A stretch of DNA of 57,243 bases from Burkholderiaceae bacterium (GTDB lineage: Bacteria; Pseudomonadota; Gammaproteobacteria; Burkholderiales; Burkholderiaceae_B): assembly GCA_007116135.1 (NCBI GenBank), contig SKIZ01000040.1, positions 1 to 57,243 of the forward strand, in the 5' to 3' direction. The translations under genes and the position numbers were made by a program. Shown here piece by piece: positions 1-7,289 of this stretch. The notes under the pieces are model-generated. The model was not told where the DNA came from. It saw only the letters and a program-made list of their open reading frames with translations, and did not search any database. Each line of letters starts with the position of its first letter. Position 1 is the first letter of the stretch.

Positions 1-44
1 TGGGGGCGTGACCCCCTGCCGATGGGTCTTTCGGGCAAGAAAAA

Positions 45-67
45 GGGCTCGGAGATGATCCGAGCCC
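45..67. terminator. Perfect stem-loop, possible terminator
   Basis: A 9-bp perfect stem (GGGCTCGGA/TCCGAGCCC) encloses a 5-base loop. On the minus strand it is followed by CTTTTTCTTG, so it would work best as a rho-independent terminator for minus-strand transcripts, such as the parDE unit to its right. The other strand lacks a T-run. Confidence 0.5.
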
Positions 68-382
68 TGAAAGATTGGTGGCGGATGGTTGACCAGATCA
101 AAACAGGCTCACTTCTCATTTCGCACGTGTGCGGATTAGCGCAGAGCTGCGGGTAAACGCATTACATACTCGTTTCAGACAAGTGCTCGGATTGCACAAC
201 GGCGACGAACTCGGTATCGTTGCGACAAATGGGTTAAAAACCCCATGAGCGCATTTAGCCATCAGATATGGACCGATGTCTAAAAACCATTGGTTTATTC
301 GACCGCGAAATGTCCAAAAATTAATTAACCAAGCTATGCATACGATATTCGGTCTTGACCATTGAAACCGGACTTGAGTCAG
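68..382. other. Stretch without a recognised gene
   Basis: I see no supported gene here. A plus-strand frame stays open for about 45 codons from near 91 to a TGA near 247 with plausible codon use, but it has no start codon, no ribosome binding site and no family I recognise. It could be the tail of a decayed gene. A short inverted repeat (GGGTTAAAAACCCC) lies near 230-245. Confidence 0.4.
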
Positions 383-721
383 TCAGCTGGTTGGTCCGCC
401 GCCTGGTTCTTGCATCCATGCGGGAATATCACGCTGTCCATGAAGCACTCGCCAGACATCGATGTAATCGGGCTGTTCAACATAGAAAACAATGTAGGGG
501 TAACGGCTGACTGACCACGAGCACAGACTAGGCAGATCTAGTTCGTGAGCGTAGCGCAGGGAACCTGTTGCTGGGTGGCGACGGATATGATCGTACGCTG
601 TCTCAAGTGCATCAATAAAACCGAGTGCCACATTCCCGCTTGCATGTTCAAGATAATGGGTAACTGCTTCATCTACATCCCGGTGAGCCACTTCGCGCGG
701 GATGATTGCCTTTGCCCTCAC
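383..721 (-). CDS. parE: ParE-type toxin (RelE/ParE superfamily)
   Basis: The 112-residue protein has the typical length and layout of the ParE toxin family, which usually inhibits DNA gyrase. The N-terminal helical hairpin (about 15-50) carries the common pattern of a helix followed by HPATGS, and the C-terminal strands include SRYPYIVFYVE and WRVLHGQRD, matching the family's R-x-[FY]-x-Y...V-x-x-[IV]-x-H-x-x-[RQ] signature. The start overlaps the stop of the upstream parD by 4 bases (ATGA), so the two are translationally coupled. It is a complete, undamaged reading frame. Which gyrase or other target it hits cannot be read from sequence. Confidence 0.88.
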   Translation of the reverse strand: MRAKAIIPREVAHRDVDEAVTHYLEHASGNVALGFIDALETAYDHIRRHPATGSLRYAHELDLPSLCSWSVSRYPYIVFYVEQPDYIDVWRVLHGQRDIPAWMQEPGGGPTS

Positions 722-969
722 TCCTGAGCGCCGGGCTCGGGGCTCTTGCGTACCCGGTCACGCAGGCTTTCAAAGTAGCTGGCGTTGGCAGGTACGCCTG
801 GCGCAGAGGCGCCACCCGAGAGGAGCAAATCACGAAGCCGCAGGCGATCTTGATCTTTGCGGATCAGCTCGCGGAGGTATTCGCTACTGGTGCTGTACCC
901 CCCCTGGCTGACCTGTTGATCAACAAATGACTTTAGGGTTTCGGGGAGAGAAATATTCATGGTGCTCAT
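718..969 (-). CDS. parD: ParD-type antitoxin
   Basis: An 83-residue protein with an N-terminal ribbon-helix-helix DNA-binding region (about 4-40, beginning MNISLPETLKSFVDQQV and followed by SEYLRELIR) and a charged, flexible C-terminal half that would wrap the ParE toxin. It precedes parE with a 4-base overlap. The antitoxin, alone or with toxin, normally represses its own promoter, and a perfect long palindrome lies just upstream. The first in-frame ATG is at 969 and a second at 960. Neither has a Shine-Dalgarno sequence, and the predicted transcription start falls at the first ATG, so the mRNA may be leaderless. Confidence 0.88.
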   Translation of the reverse strand: MSTMNISLPETLKSFVDQQVSQGGYSTSSEYLRELIRKDQDRLRLRDLLLSGGASAPGVPANASYFESLRDRVRKSPEPGAQE

Positions 970-975
970 GAAGAG

Positions 976-1004
976 AGTCTAGCGGATTTCGATATGTTTG
1001 GCAA
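976..1004 (-). promoter_or_regulatory. parDE promoter
   Basis: On the minus strand a -35 box TTGCCA (999-1004) and a -10 box TAGACT (976-981) are separated by exactly 17 bp. The expected transcription start, 7 bases downstream, coincides with the A of the parD ATG at 969. The -35 box lies inside the palindrome at 990-1022, so binding there would block RNA polymerase. Confidence 0.65.
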
Positions 1005-1022
1005 AATTTGCCAAACATATCG
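990..1022. promoter_or_regulatory. 33-bp perfect palindrome, probable ParD operator
   Basis: Two perfect 16-base arms (CGATATGTTTGGCAAA and its complement) flank a single central base. It covers the -35 box of the parDE promoter. Ribbon-helix-helix antitoxins bind inverted repeats of this sort next to their own start, so autoregulation is the natural reading; this is inferred, not demonstrated. Confidence 0.75.
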
Positions 1023-1113
1023 ACCCAGCAGGACCCACGTAGGGAATATGAGGTCTGCTGTGGTTAGCATTGCCAACTACGAGGCCTTGTCGCTGCTAGT
1101 TTCGCCCGGTATT

Positions 1114-1314
1114 TTATCGATCCTTCAACCACAGGTGCCTAAGTCCCTGCTCGATGACGGATCGGACAGTTTGCTCAATCCAATGCGGCAAACGGCTTCG
1201 GACCGCGCTGGTGACTTTTTCCAACAGATGTGCTGGCCGACCGCTTCGAGCAGCAGCCACCTCAAGGGCTTCGGACTTGTCGGCTAAGCTGAGTTCAAAT
1301 CACGACTCAGGCAT
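1114..1314 (-). pseudogene. Remnant of AbiEii/AbiGii-type nucleotidyltransferase toxin
   Basis: An ATG at 1314 overlaps the stop of the AbiEi-like antitoxin gene by 8 bases, the position where the toxin gene of an AbiE operon starts. The frame reads four codons, then an in-frame TGA, then FELSLADKSEALEVAAARSG and RPAHLLEK. As I recall the family, this is close to the N-terminus of AbiEii toxins, which normally continue with D-[VI]-W-V-V-W. Here that homology stops at the HLLEK codons and unrelated sequence follows to a TAA about 33 codons later. The nucleotidyltransferase core is wholly absent, so no active toxin can be made. It was missed by the ORF track because of the early stop. Confidence 0.7.
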
Positions 1315-1903
1315 GTTCGCTAGCCTCACTCACCGCGCGCGCTATCCAGCCGGGTAAAACGGCTCGTGCCGCACGCATAGCAGCCCATTCCACCGGCGGC
1401 AGTTTGGTCGTCAATATTTCCAATGCCGTCTCTGCCTGCTCAGGGCCCAGCGAGTACAAGGCACGGATCGCCATTCCGGCCGGACGTTTGCCAAGGACAA
1501 GCTGCCACCGATGGCCATGCTTGAGTTCGACAGATCGGTTGCCGAGCTGTAATTCACGGGAGCGGCCCGACGTCAGAAACACTTCACGAATGGGCACCTG
1601 GGAGGTCAAACCGAGCGCGTTGGCCTCGGCGGCACCGTTGGCAACGATTACCTCACCGCTGGTGGACTCAATAGCCTTGATAACAGCATCAGTCGACGGT
1701 GGACGTGCGCCAAACCGGCTGACTACAGGTACGACGTAGATGCCGCGCGTAACGCGCATCAGCTTGCCTTTTCGGGTCAAACGGGTGAGGGCCTGATTCA
1801 CCGCAGATCTGGACGCTAGATGCAAGAACGCTCTGGCCGACAGCAAGCTGCCCTCGGCCTGGGCTTGTGCAGCAGACAGAATGGATTCTGGAAGATGGTT
1901 CAC
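1307..1903 (-). CDS. AbiEi-like antitoxin (DUF6088-type), toxin partner lost
   Basis: A 198-residue protein with an N-terminal winged-helix region (about 20-60, including LTRKGKLMRVTRGIYVVP) followed by a domain with SGEVIVANGAAEANALGLT and VFLTSGRSRELQLG, the layout of DUF6088/AbiEi type IV antitoxins. Such proteins repress their operon and counter an AbiEii nucleotidyltransferase that targets tRNA or nucleotides. The GTG start at 1903 has a GAGG sequence upstream and lies 22 bases past the yhaV stop, so it may be read through from the prlF promoter. Its own toxin gene immediately downstream is broken. Family assignment is good; present function as a solitary antitoxin is inferred. Confidence 0.75.
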   Translation of the reverse strand: MNHLPESILSAAQAQAEGSLLSARAFLHLASRSAVNQALTRLTRKGKLMRVTRGIYVVPVVSRFGARPPSTDAVIKAIESTSGEVIVANGAAEANALGLTSQVPIREVFLTSGRSRELQLGNRSVELKHGHRWQLVLGKRPAGMAIRALYSLGPEQAETALEILTTKLPPVEWAAMRAARAVLPGWIARAVSEASEHA

Positions 1904-1925
1904 GACAGAGGCCTCGTCAGGCTAT

Positions 1926-2378
1926 CTACTTCCAGTCCGTGTGGCTCGCCGACAAGAGATCTGCCCAATCATCGGGTGGGTGCCCACGCTCCAGCATCCG
2001 TTGGAAAACGATGTAGGGGTCGCTTTTGCTGCCGGATGCTCGCAAAGTGTGTTCATCATTGACCCAGGCGAAAATGATGATTCGGGTTTTTGAGTCGAAC
2101 CGAAAAAACAAACGGAATCGCCGGCCAATTTTTGCTCGCCGCCAGTGCCTAAATGCGGCCCCCATCGTATTGCCTTGCCGATATTCCTCGCGGTTCGGGT
2201 CACTGGGCACGGCCTCGAAGATCAACTTTGACAGCGCGGCAAACAGCCGAACGTTGGCGTTGGACTCGGAGCCCTGTGGGTCTTGCTTTTGAGCGCGTTC
2301 AGCAGCGGCGTGTAGTTTTCGTAACTGCTCAACCAAACATTCGTGAAAGAGTAGGTTCCACCCGTCACGCTGGATCAC
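1926..2378 (-). CDS. yhaV: YhaV-type toxin ribonuclease
   Basis: A 150-residue protein matching the YhaV toxin of the PrlF-YhaV type II system, a RelE-fold ribosome-dependent mRNA endonuclease. The diagnostic block is intact: GNTMGAAFRHWRRAK, then RRFRLFFRFDSKTRIIIFAW, VNDEHTLR, and the C-terminal GHPPDDWADLL. The ATG overlaps the prlF stop by 4 bases, giving the usual antitoxin-first, coupled arrangement. Nothing suggests damage. Confidence 0.9.
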   Translation of the reverse strand: MIQRDGWNLLFHECLVEQLRKLHAAAERAQKQDPQGSESNANVRLFAALSKLIFEAVPSDPNREEYRQGNTMGAAFRHWRRAKIGRRFRLFFRFDSKTRIIIFAWVNDEHTLRASGSKSDPYIVFQRMLERGHPPDDWADLLSASHTDWK

Positions 2379-2695
2379 AGTGCAACATCGCCTTCAATAT
2401 CTGCGGTGATGTCGACCGACTTCGGCAGCGTTGCCAACATGGCTTGAACGAGGTCGTCTGGCAAGCTTGACAAGTGTCGACCGTTTCGAATGTCTGTCTC
2501 CAACAATTCCAGAAAGCTACCGATGGCTGGGTCTTCATGGCTAGGATCTTCAGCACGGGTCACGATGACCTGTGAGCCTCGCAGGTCAAACGCTACTTTG
2601 CCACCGTAGTCCACGCCAAGGGCCTGGCGGATAGGCTTCGGAAGCGTGATCTGGCCTTTTGCGGTGATGGTGGCTACTTCATGAATGGTTGGCAT
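2375..2695 (-). CDS. prlF: PrlF-type antitoxin (AbrB/SpoVT fold)
   Basis: A 106-residue antitoxin with an N-terminal swapped-hairpin AbrB domain (about 1-50, with ATITAKGQITLPKPIRQALG) and an acidic C-terminal tail that would bind YhaV. I start at the ATG at 2695 rather than the longer ORF-track start, because AGGAGA sits 6 bases upstream and the extra residues lie across the promoter. It overlaps yhaV by 4 bases. The promoter upstream contains a perfect inverted repeat between -35 and -10, fitting repression by the PrlF-YhaV complex. Confidence 0.9.
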   Translation of the reverse strand: MPTIHEVATITAKGQITLPKPIRQALGVDYGGKVAFDLRGSQVIVTRAEDPSHEDPAIGSFLELLETDIRNGRHLSSLPDDLVQAMLATLPKSVDITADIEGDVAL

Positions 2696-2719
2696 CGCAT
2701 TTCTCCTGCAAGTGCATCC

Positions 2720-2748
2720 ATGGTAAGGAATAATCCTTACCATGTCAA
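2720..2748 (-). promoter_or_regulatory. prlF-yhaV promoter with embedded operator
   Basis: On the minus strand a consensus -35 TTGACA (2743-2748) and a -10 TACCAT (2720-2725) are 17 bp apart. An inverted repeat with 10-base arms (ATGGTAAGGA/TCCTTACCAT) and a 4-base centre occupies 2720-2743, filling the spacer and the -10 box. This is an almost ideal layout for an autorepressed promoter. The predicted leader is short (about 18 nt) and contains the AGGAG of prlF. Confidence 0.75.
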
Positions 2749-3090
2749 ACGACCTGGTGCCAGCGAAATTCACGACCACGATCGCGGCCGTTCGTTCGTA
2801 GCGGAAGATGGTGAGTGCATCAACATGTCGGCCAAGGGTGAAAACACCGATCGCTTACCAATGCCAAAAAACAACCGCTTGATCAATCAACGCGCAAGCC
2901 GTTGATTTACATAGATCGCGGGCGTGACGCCTGCGGACTTCGGGCAGTTTTGAGCCGGACAGAAAGGAGAGAGGAATGGCCCGGAGAGAGCGCCATGTGG
3001 CCAGAGGTGGGCAGCAGGCCTGACTGTCGAAGTCCGCAAACCTACTCAGCGTTCCGCGCGTGTTCGCGGGGTCTGGCGGGAGCACATAAG
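2749..3090. other. Intergenic stretch between prlF promoter and ssrA terminator
   Basis: No gene is supported in this stretch. Frames on both strands are short or lack starts. The only clear structure is a pair of 11-bp inverted repeats (TGCGGACTTCG at 2932-2942 and its complement at 3028-3038). Confidence 0.5.
2932..3038. repeat. 11-bp inverted repeat pair bounding about 85 bp
   Basis: TGCGGACTTCG at 2932-2942 is repeated in inverted orientation at 3028-3038. The enclosed sequence has no convincing gene. It could be the ends of a very small degenerate element, or chance. No flanking target duplication was seen. Confidence 0.35.
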
Positions 3091-3121
3091 AAAAAACCCC
3101 AACCGAGAGTGGTTGGGGTTT
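3091..3121 (-). terminator. ssrA terminator
   Basis: Immediately 3' of tmRNA on the minus strand, AAACCCCAACC pairs with GGTTGGGGTTT around a 6-base loop and runs into a T-tract. This is a canonical rho-independent terminator that isolates ssrA from the toxin-antitoxin genes beyond. Confidence 0.9.
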
Positions 3122-3127
3122 AAATAT

Positions 3128-3487
3128 TGGTGGAGCCGGGGGGAATTGAACCCCCGTCCGAAAGCCCTCCACAGGCAGTTCTACATGCTTAGTCGACCTA
3201 TTTGGATTTAACCCGGAACTTAGCCAGTCGACAAGCCGGTTCAAGGCGATTCACATAGCTTTAGCCCTTTACTGTGTGACCCAGCAAAGGCCGATTCTTT
3301 GTATATGACGCTGCTGTGGTGTTACCCACCTGACCCAAAGACAAATCAGTGCAGCGGCCTAGCTTAAGCTGCTAAGGCGAAACGCTCGTCGTTGGCGTTT
3401 ATTGGTTTTCCAGTGGATTTACGAGCGAACTGGTGCTCGGCATGCCCTACACTGCTTCTTGACCCCCGTCGAATCCGGATCGGCCCC
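3128..3487 (-). ncRNA. ssrA: tmRNA (transfer-messenger RNA)
   Basis: A one-piece tmRNA of about 360 nt that rescues stalled ribosomes with SmpB. The 5' end GGGGCCGATCC pairs with the 3' end GGCTCC to form the acceptor stem, the 3' end encodes CCA (TGGTGG on the plus strand at 3128), and the T-arm GGGTTCAATTCCCCC is intact. The tag frame on the minus strand (3396 down to 3364) reads ANDERFALAA then TAA, the tag expected of Bordetella-like betaproteobacteria. A possible -10 box (TATACT) lies at 3498-3503. The 3' end of tmRNA genes is a favoured site for island integration, and accessory genes do lie on that side here. Confidence 0.97.
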
Positions 3488-3607
3488 GAGTAATGAAAGT
3501 ATACTCGATGGGTATCAGACACGCGACAAAACAAAAAGTTCGCCGCCGCTAGATAGATATTTCTACTGGACGGTTCCAGGGCAATCCCATCGGCCTGAAC
3601 TGGTCGC

Positions 3608-3636
3608 TTGCGCCGGGTAAAAAAACCAGTTAGAAT
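3608..3636 (+). promoter_or_regulatory. Promoter of the spc ribosomal operon
   Basis: TTGCGC (3608-3613) and TAGAAT (3631-3636) are separated by 17 bp. They would start an mRNA with a leader of about 200 nt before rplN. The leader contains a small hairpin (CTGCTTT/AAAGCAG near 3722-3740) but no leader peptide or riboswitch that I recognise. Confidence 0.6.
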
Positions 3637-3842
3637 GCAAGGCTTTCCCGAATTACCGGTCGTTGTTTTGCAAGTTGATCGACGCCGAAAGTTCGCGAAG
3701 TAAGGCGGGAAGATTATATGGCTGCTTTATGAAAAAGCAGTTAAGTTGTTAAACAGATTTCGACCCAGGGCGTAAGCCTGACGGGACCAAAACTGGTTTG
3801 CGTGCTCTAGCGCAGCAGACTAAGTTGGGAACAGGAACAATC

Positions 3843-4211
3843 ATGATTCAGATGCAGACCACGCTCAACGTGGCCGACAACACAGGCGCACGCTCAGTTA
3901 TGTGCATAAAAGTGTTGGGCGGCTCAAAGCGACGCTACGCCGCAATTGGCGACATCATTAAGGTTAGTGTCAAAGAGGCCGCCCCACGCGGTCGTGTAAA
4001 GAAAGGCGAGATCTATAACGCTGTTGTCGTTCGTACGGCCAAAGGCGTACGGCGTAAAGACGGCTCGCTAATCCGCTTCGGCGGCAATGCTGCGGTATTG
4101 TTAAACGCAAAGCTTGAGCCGATCGGTACCCGTATTTTTGGGCCTGTCACGCGCGAACTTCGAACCGAAAAGTTCATGAAGATTGTGTCGTTGGCGCCAG
4201 AAGTGCTCTAA
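3843..4211 (+). CDS. rplN: 50S ribosomal protein L14
   Basis: A 122-residue L14 starting [20 protein letters not shown], near-identical in pattern to proteobacterial L14 and full length. It binds 23S rRNA at the subunit interface. I use the ATG at 3843, where the family starts, rather than the earlier ORF-track start. It is the first gene of the operon here; normally rpsQ of the S10 operon lies just upstream, but in this genome ssrA does. Confidence 0.98.
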   Translation: MIQMQTTLNVADNTGARSVMCIKVLGGSKRRYAAIGDIIKVSVKEAAPRGRVKKGEIYNAVVVRTAKGVRRKDGSLIRFGGNAAVLLNAKLEPIGTRIFGPVTRELRTEKFMKIVSLAPEVL

Positions 4212-4223
4212 GAGGCGAAGACC

Positions 4224-4544
4224 ATGGAAAAAATTCGTAAAGGCGATGAGGTCATTATTTTGACCGGTCGTGACAAAAATCGGCGCGGCACAGTGATTCA
4301 GCGTGTAGATGCGGATCATGTGATTGTCGAGGGAATTAACGTCGTCAAGAAGCATACCCGCCCCAACCCGATGCAGGGAACGCCAGGTGGGATTATCGAC
4401 AAGACGATGCCCATCCATATTTCAAATGTGGCCATCTTTAACCCTGCGACTGGCAAAGGCGAGCGTGTGGGTATCAAAGTTGAGGAAGGCCGTAAGGTCC
4501 GAGTGTTTCGCTCCAGCGGCGAACCAGTCGGCGCCAAGGCTTAA
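4224..4544 (+). CDS. rplX: 50S ribosomal protein L24
   Basis: A 106-residue L24 with the N-terminal KOW motif ([19 protein letters not shown], about 6-24), an early assembly protein that nucleates the large subunit. It lies 12 bases after rplN and 11 before rplE, in the conserved spc order. Length and start are typical. Confidence 0.98.
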   Translation: MEKIRKGDEVIILTGRDKNRRGTVIQRVDADHVIVEGINVVKKHTRPNPMQGTPGGIIDKTMPIHISNVAIFNPATGKGERVGIKVEEGRKVRVFRSSGEPVGAKA

Positions 4545-4555
4545 GGAGCGAAAAA

Positions 4556-5095
4556 ATGTCACGTTTGCAAGAACTGTACATAAACAAAATTGCTCCAAAG
4601 CTTACGGAGCAATTCGGGTACAAGAGCCCCATGCAGGTTCCCCGTATAACCAAGATCACTCTGAACATGGGTGTTTCGGAAGCAGTTGCTGACAAAAAAG
4701 TCATTGAGCATGCTGTGTCTGATATGACCAAAATTGCCGGCCAAAAGCCGGTGGTGACTAAAACGCGTAAGTCGATTGCCGGATTCAAGATTCGTGAAGA
4801 CTATCCGATCGGCTGCATGGTGACTCTGCGCGGACGCCGCATGTATGAGTTCCTGGATCGTTTTGTCAATGTTGCTTTGCCGCGAGTGCGGGATTTTCGT
4901 GGTGTATCTGGCAAGGCCTTTGATGGTCGTGGTAACTACAACGTCGGTATCAAGGAACAAATCATTTTCCCTGAGATCGAGTATGACAAGATCGACACGT
5001 TGCGTGGGATGAATATCAGCATCACCACGACAGCAAAATCGGACGATGAAGCCAAAGCACTGTTGACGGCTTTTAGCTTCCCGTTTCGTAATTAA
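4556..5095 (+). CDS. rplE: 50S ribosomal protein L5
   Basis: A 179-residue L5, which binds 5S rRNA in the central protuberance. Recognisable blocks are [19 protein letters not shown] and [17 protein letters not shown]. It is preceded by AAGGAGCG. In E. coli the S8 repressor acts near this gene's start; I did not identify a clear S8 site here. Confidence 0.98.
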   Translation: MSRLQELYINKIAPKLTEQFGYKSPMQVPRITKITLNMGVSEAVADKKVIEHAVSDMTKIAGQKPVVTKTRKSIAGFKIREDYPIGCMVTLRGRRMYEFLDRFVNVALPRVRDFRGVSGKAFDGRGNYNVGIKEQIIFPEIEYDKIDTLRGMNISITTTAKSDDEAKALLTAFSFPFRN

Positions 5096-5107
5096 GAGGG
5101 TGATGAC

Positions 5108-5413
5108 GTGGCAAAACTTTCATTGATCAACCGTGATATCAAGCGAGCCAAGCTAGCTGAGAAATTTGCAGCGAAGCGGGCATCCTTGAAAGCCATCATC
5201 GATGACTCCAGCAAGACCGATGAAGAGCGGTATGAAGCGCGGCTCAAATTGCAGCAACTGCCTAGAAACGCGAATCCAACGCGCCAGCGTAATCGCTGCG
5301 CAATCACTGGCCGGCCCCGCGGAGTTTTCCGTAAGTTCGGTTTGGCTCGTAACAAACTGCGCGATTTGGCCATGAAGGGTGAAATTCCCGGCGTGACCAA
5401 GGCCAGCTGGTAG
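5108..5413 (+). CDS. rpsN: 30S ribosomal protein S14
   Basis: A 101-residue S14 of the long, zinc-free type (single Cys in [17 protein letters not shown]), located in the small-subunit head. The start codon is GTG at 5108, preceded by GAGGGTG. Conserved position between rplE and rpsH. Confidence 0.97.
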   Translation: MAKLSLINRDIKRAKLAEKFAAKRASLKAIIDDSSKTDEERYEARLKLQQLPRNANPTRQRNRCAITGRPRGVFRKFGLARNKLRDLAMKGEIPGVTKASW

Positions 5414-5424
5414 GAGAATAGAAC

Positions 5425-5820
5425 ATGAGCATGAGCGACCCTATCGCAGATATGCTGACTCGCATTCGTAATGCGCAGCAGGTGGATAAGCCCACTGTAA
5501 CCATGCCTTGCTCCAAGCTTAAGGTGGCTATTGCTGGCGTCTTGAAAGACGAAGGCTACATCGAGGGTTATGAAGTCAAGGGAACAGCGACGAAACCGGA
5601 GCTGGAAATCGCGTTGAAATACTACGCAGGCCGCCCGGTCATTGAGCGTATCGAGCGTGTTTCACGCCCAGGATTGCGCATTTACAAAGGGCGCTCGGCC
5701 ATTCCTCAGGTGATGAATGGTCTGGGCGTAGCCATCGTGTCAACGTCTCGTGGCGTCATGACTGACCGTAAGGCCCGTGCAACGGGCGTTGGCGGCGAAG
5801 TCTTGTGCTACGTGGCGTAA
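5425..5820 (+). CDS. rpsH: 30S ribosomal protein S8
   Basis: A 131-residue S8, which binds 16S rRNA and in enterics represses the spc operon. The start [18 protein letters not shown] and the C-terminal [21 protein letters not shown] are family signatures. Spacing of 11 bases from rpsN. Confidence 0.98.
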   Translation: MSMSDPIADMLTRIRNAQQVDKPTVTMPCSKLKVAIAGVLKDEGYIEGYEVKGTATKPELEIALKYYAGRPVIERIERVSRPGLRIYKGRSAIPQVMNGLGVAIVSTSRGVMTDRKARATGVGGEVLCYVA

Positions 5821-5830
5821 GGAGTCAACT

Positions 5831-6364
5831 ATGTCACGTATTGCTAAATACCCTGTCGAATTGCCCAAAGGTGTTGAAGCCAAGATTGCAGCCGACGCGA
5901 TCACGGTCAAGGGCCCTTTAGGTTCTTTAAGCCAGACGCTCAGCGGAGACGTCATTGTCAACGAAGATCAGGGCAAACTGTCCTTCATCGTAGCGAATGA
6001 TTCAAAGCAAGCCAAAGCGATGTCCGGCACCTTGCGCGCACTAGTCGCCAACATGGTCACCGGTGTGAGCGCGGGATTTGAGCGCCGTTTGAACCTTGTT
6101 GGTGTGGGTTATCGTGCTCAGGTTCAAGGCACCGAGGTGAAACTTCAGCTCGGTTTTTCTCATGATGTGCTTCACCCGCTGCCTGAAGGTATCAAGGCTG
6201 AGTGTCCCTCGCAAACAGAAATTGTGATCAAGGGTATCGACAAGCAGGTTGTTGGTCAGGTTGCAGCGGAAATCAGAGCGTATCGTCCCCCAGAGCCATA
6301 CAAAGGCAAGGGTGTGCGTTACTCCGATGAGCGCGTTGTGATCAAAGAAACCAAGAAGAAGTAG
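5831..6364 (+). CDS. rplF: 50S ribosomal protein L6
   Basis: A 177-residue L6 with two repeated alpha/beta domains and the C-terminal [13 protein letters not shown] signature. I start at the ATG at 5831 ([12 protein letters not shown]), which has AAGGAGT upstream; the ORF-track start lies inside rpsH. Confidence 0.98.
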   Translation: MSRIAKYPVELPKGVEAKIAADAITVKGPLGSLSQTLSGDVIVNEDQGKLSFIVANDSKQAKAMSGTLRALVANMVTGVSAGFERRLNLVGVGYRAQVQGTEVKLQLGFSHDVLHPLPEGIKAECPSQTEIVIKGIDKQVVGQVAAEIRAYRPPEPYKGKGVRYSDERVVIKETKKK

Positions 6365-6385
6365 TCGCATCGACAAGGATAGATC

Positions 6386-6751
6386 ATGGATAAGAAAGTT
6401 TCCCGTTTGCGTCGTGCGATTCCTACCCGTCGGAAAATTGCGCAGTTGCGCGTTCATCGACTGACAGTGTTTCGCTCGAACCAACATATTTACGCCTCCA
6501 TCATTTCACCTGAGGGTGACCGTGTGTTGGTCAGCGCGTCAACCGTGGAGCCTGAGGTTCGCCAGCAGCTGTCTGGTCAAACTGGTCGCGGTGGCAACGT
6601 GTCTGCGGCCAGCGTGATTGGCAAGCGTGTTGCAGAAAAGGCGAAAGCAGCCGGTATCGAATTGGTTGCTTTTGATCGTGCGGGCTTCCGTTACCACGGA
6701 CGCATCAAAGCATTGGCAGATGCGGCTCGTGAAGCCGGTCTCAAGTTTTAA
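6386..6751 (+). CDS. rplR: 50S ribosomal protein L18
   Basis: A 121-residue L18, a 5S rRNA-binding protein of the central protuberance. The basic N-terminus and the blocks [16 protein letters not shown] and [20 protein letters not shown] are characteristic. It sits between rplF and rpsE as in most bacteria. Confidence 0.98.
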   Translation: MDKKVSRLRRAIPTRRKIAQLRVHRLTVFRSNQHIYASIISPEGDRVLVSASTVEPEVRQQLSGQTGRGGNVSAASVIGKRVAEKAKAAGIELVAFDRAGFRYHGRIKALADAAREAGLKF

Positions 6752-6766
6752 GCGAGGATAGGTCAA

Positions 6767-7285
6767 ATGGCTAAAGTACAAGGCAAAAGTGCTGCGGAAG
6801 AGCGTGATGACGGTCTTCGCGAGAAGATGATTGCGGTCAACCGGGTCAGCAAAGTAGTTAAAGGTGGTCGTACCATGAGCTTCGCGGCCTTAACGGTTGT
6901 CGGTGATGGTGATGGCCGCGTTGGTATGGGCAAGGGCAAGGCGCGTGAAGTCCCGGTTGCCGTTCAAAAGGCAATGGAACAGGCTCGTCGCGACCTTTTC
7001 AAGGTCCCACTAAAAAACGGTACAGTCTTTCACTCGGTGGTGGGTCAGCACGGCGCATCCAAGGTCCTGATTGCACCGGCTGCAGAAGGAACTGGCGTGA
7101 TTGCTGGCGGTCCGATGCGCGCTATTTTCGAGGTGATGGGAGTGCGTAATGTTGTTGCCAAGAGCTTAGGTTCTAGCAACCCTTACAACCTCGTACGGGC
7201 AACGCTCAATGGACTGCGTGCGGCTGTAACGCCGGCGGAGATTGCGGCTAAGCGCGGCAAGACCGTTGAAGATATTCTGGGATAA
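6767..7285 (+). CDS. rpsE: 30S ribosomal protein S5
   Basis: A 172-residue S5, important for decoding accuracy and mRNA unwinding at the entry channel. It has the N-terminal double-stranded RNA-binding domain ([20 protein letters not shown]) and the C-terminal [16 protein letters not shown]. Typical length for betaproteobacteria. Confidence 0.98.
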   Translation: MAKVQGKSAAEERDDGLREKMIAVNRVSKVVKGGRTMSFAALTVVGDGDGRVGMGKGKAREVPVAVQKAMEQARRDLFKVPLKNGTVFHSVVGQHGASKVLIAPAAEGTGVIAGGPMRAIFEVMGVRNVVAKSLGSSNPYNLVRATLNGLRAAVTPAEIAAKRGKTVEDILG

Positions 7286-7289
7286 AGCC

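Noticed and set aside
73-96. ATTGGTGG near the left edge as a second copy of the tmRNA 3' end (attachment repeat)
   Set aside because: Only about 8 bases match the ssrA end and the T-arm sequence does not follow, so it is not a credible attachment duplicate.
91-249. Open plus-strand stretch of about 50 codons near the left edge
   Set aside because: Codon use looks plausible, but there is no start codon, a TGA lies just upstream, and no family is recognised. Kept only as a note on possible gene decay.
1154-1357. Plus-strand frames at 994-1357 as genes
   Set aside because: They lie antisense to the AbiEii remnant and the AbiEi 3' end and have no start signals.
2855-3244. 129-codon minus-strand frame across the ssrA 3' end
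   Set aside because: It overlaps tmRNA and its terminator and has no protein-like pattern.
3402-3620. Plus-strand frame antisense to the 5' end of ssrA
   Set aside because: Explained by the structured RNA on the other strand.
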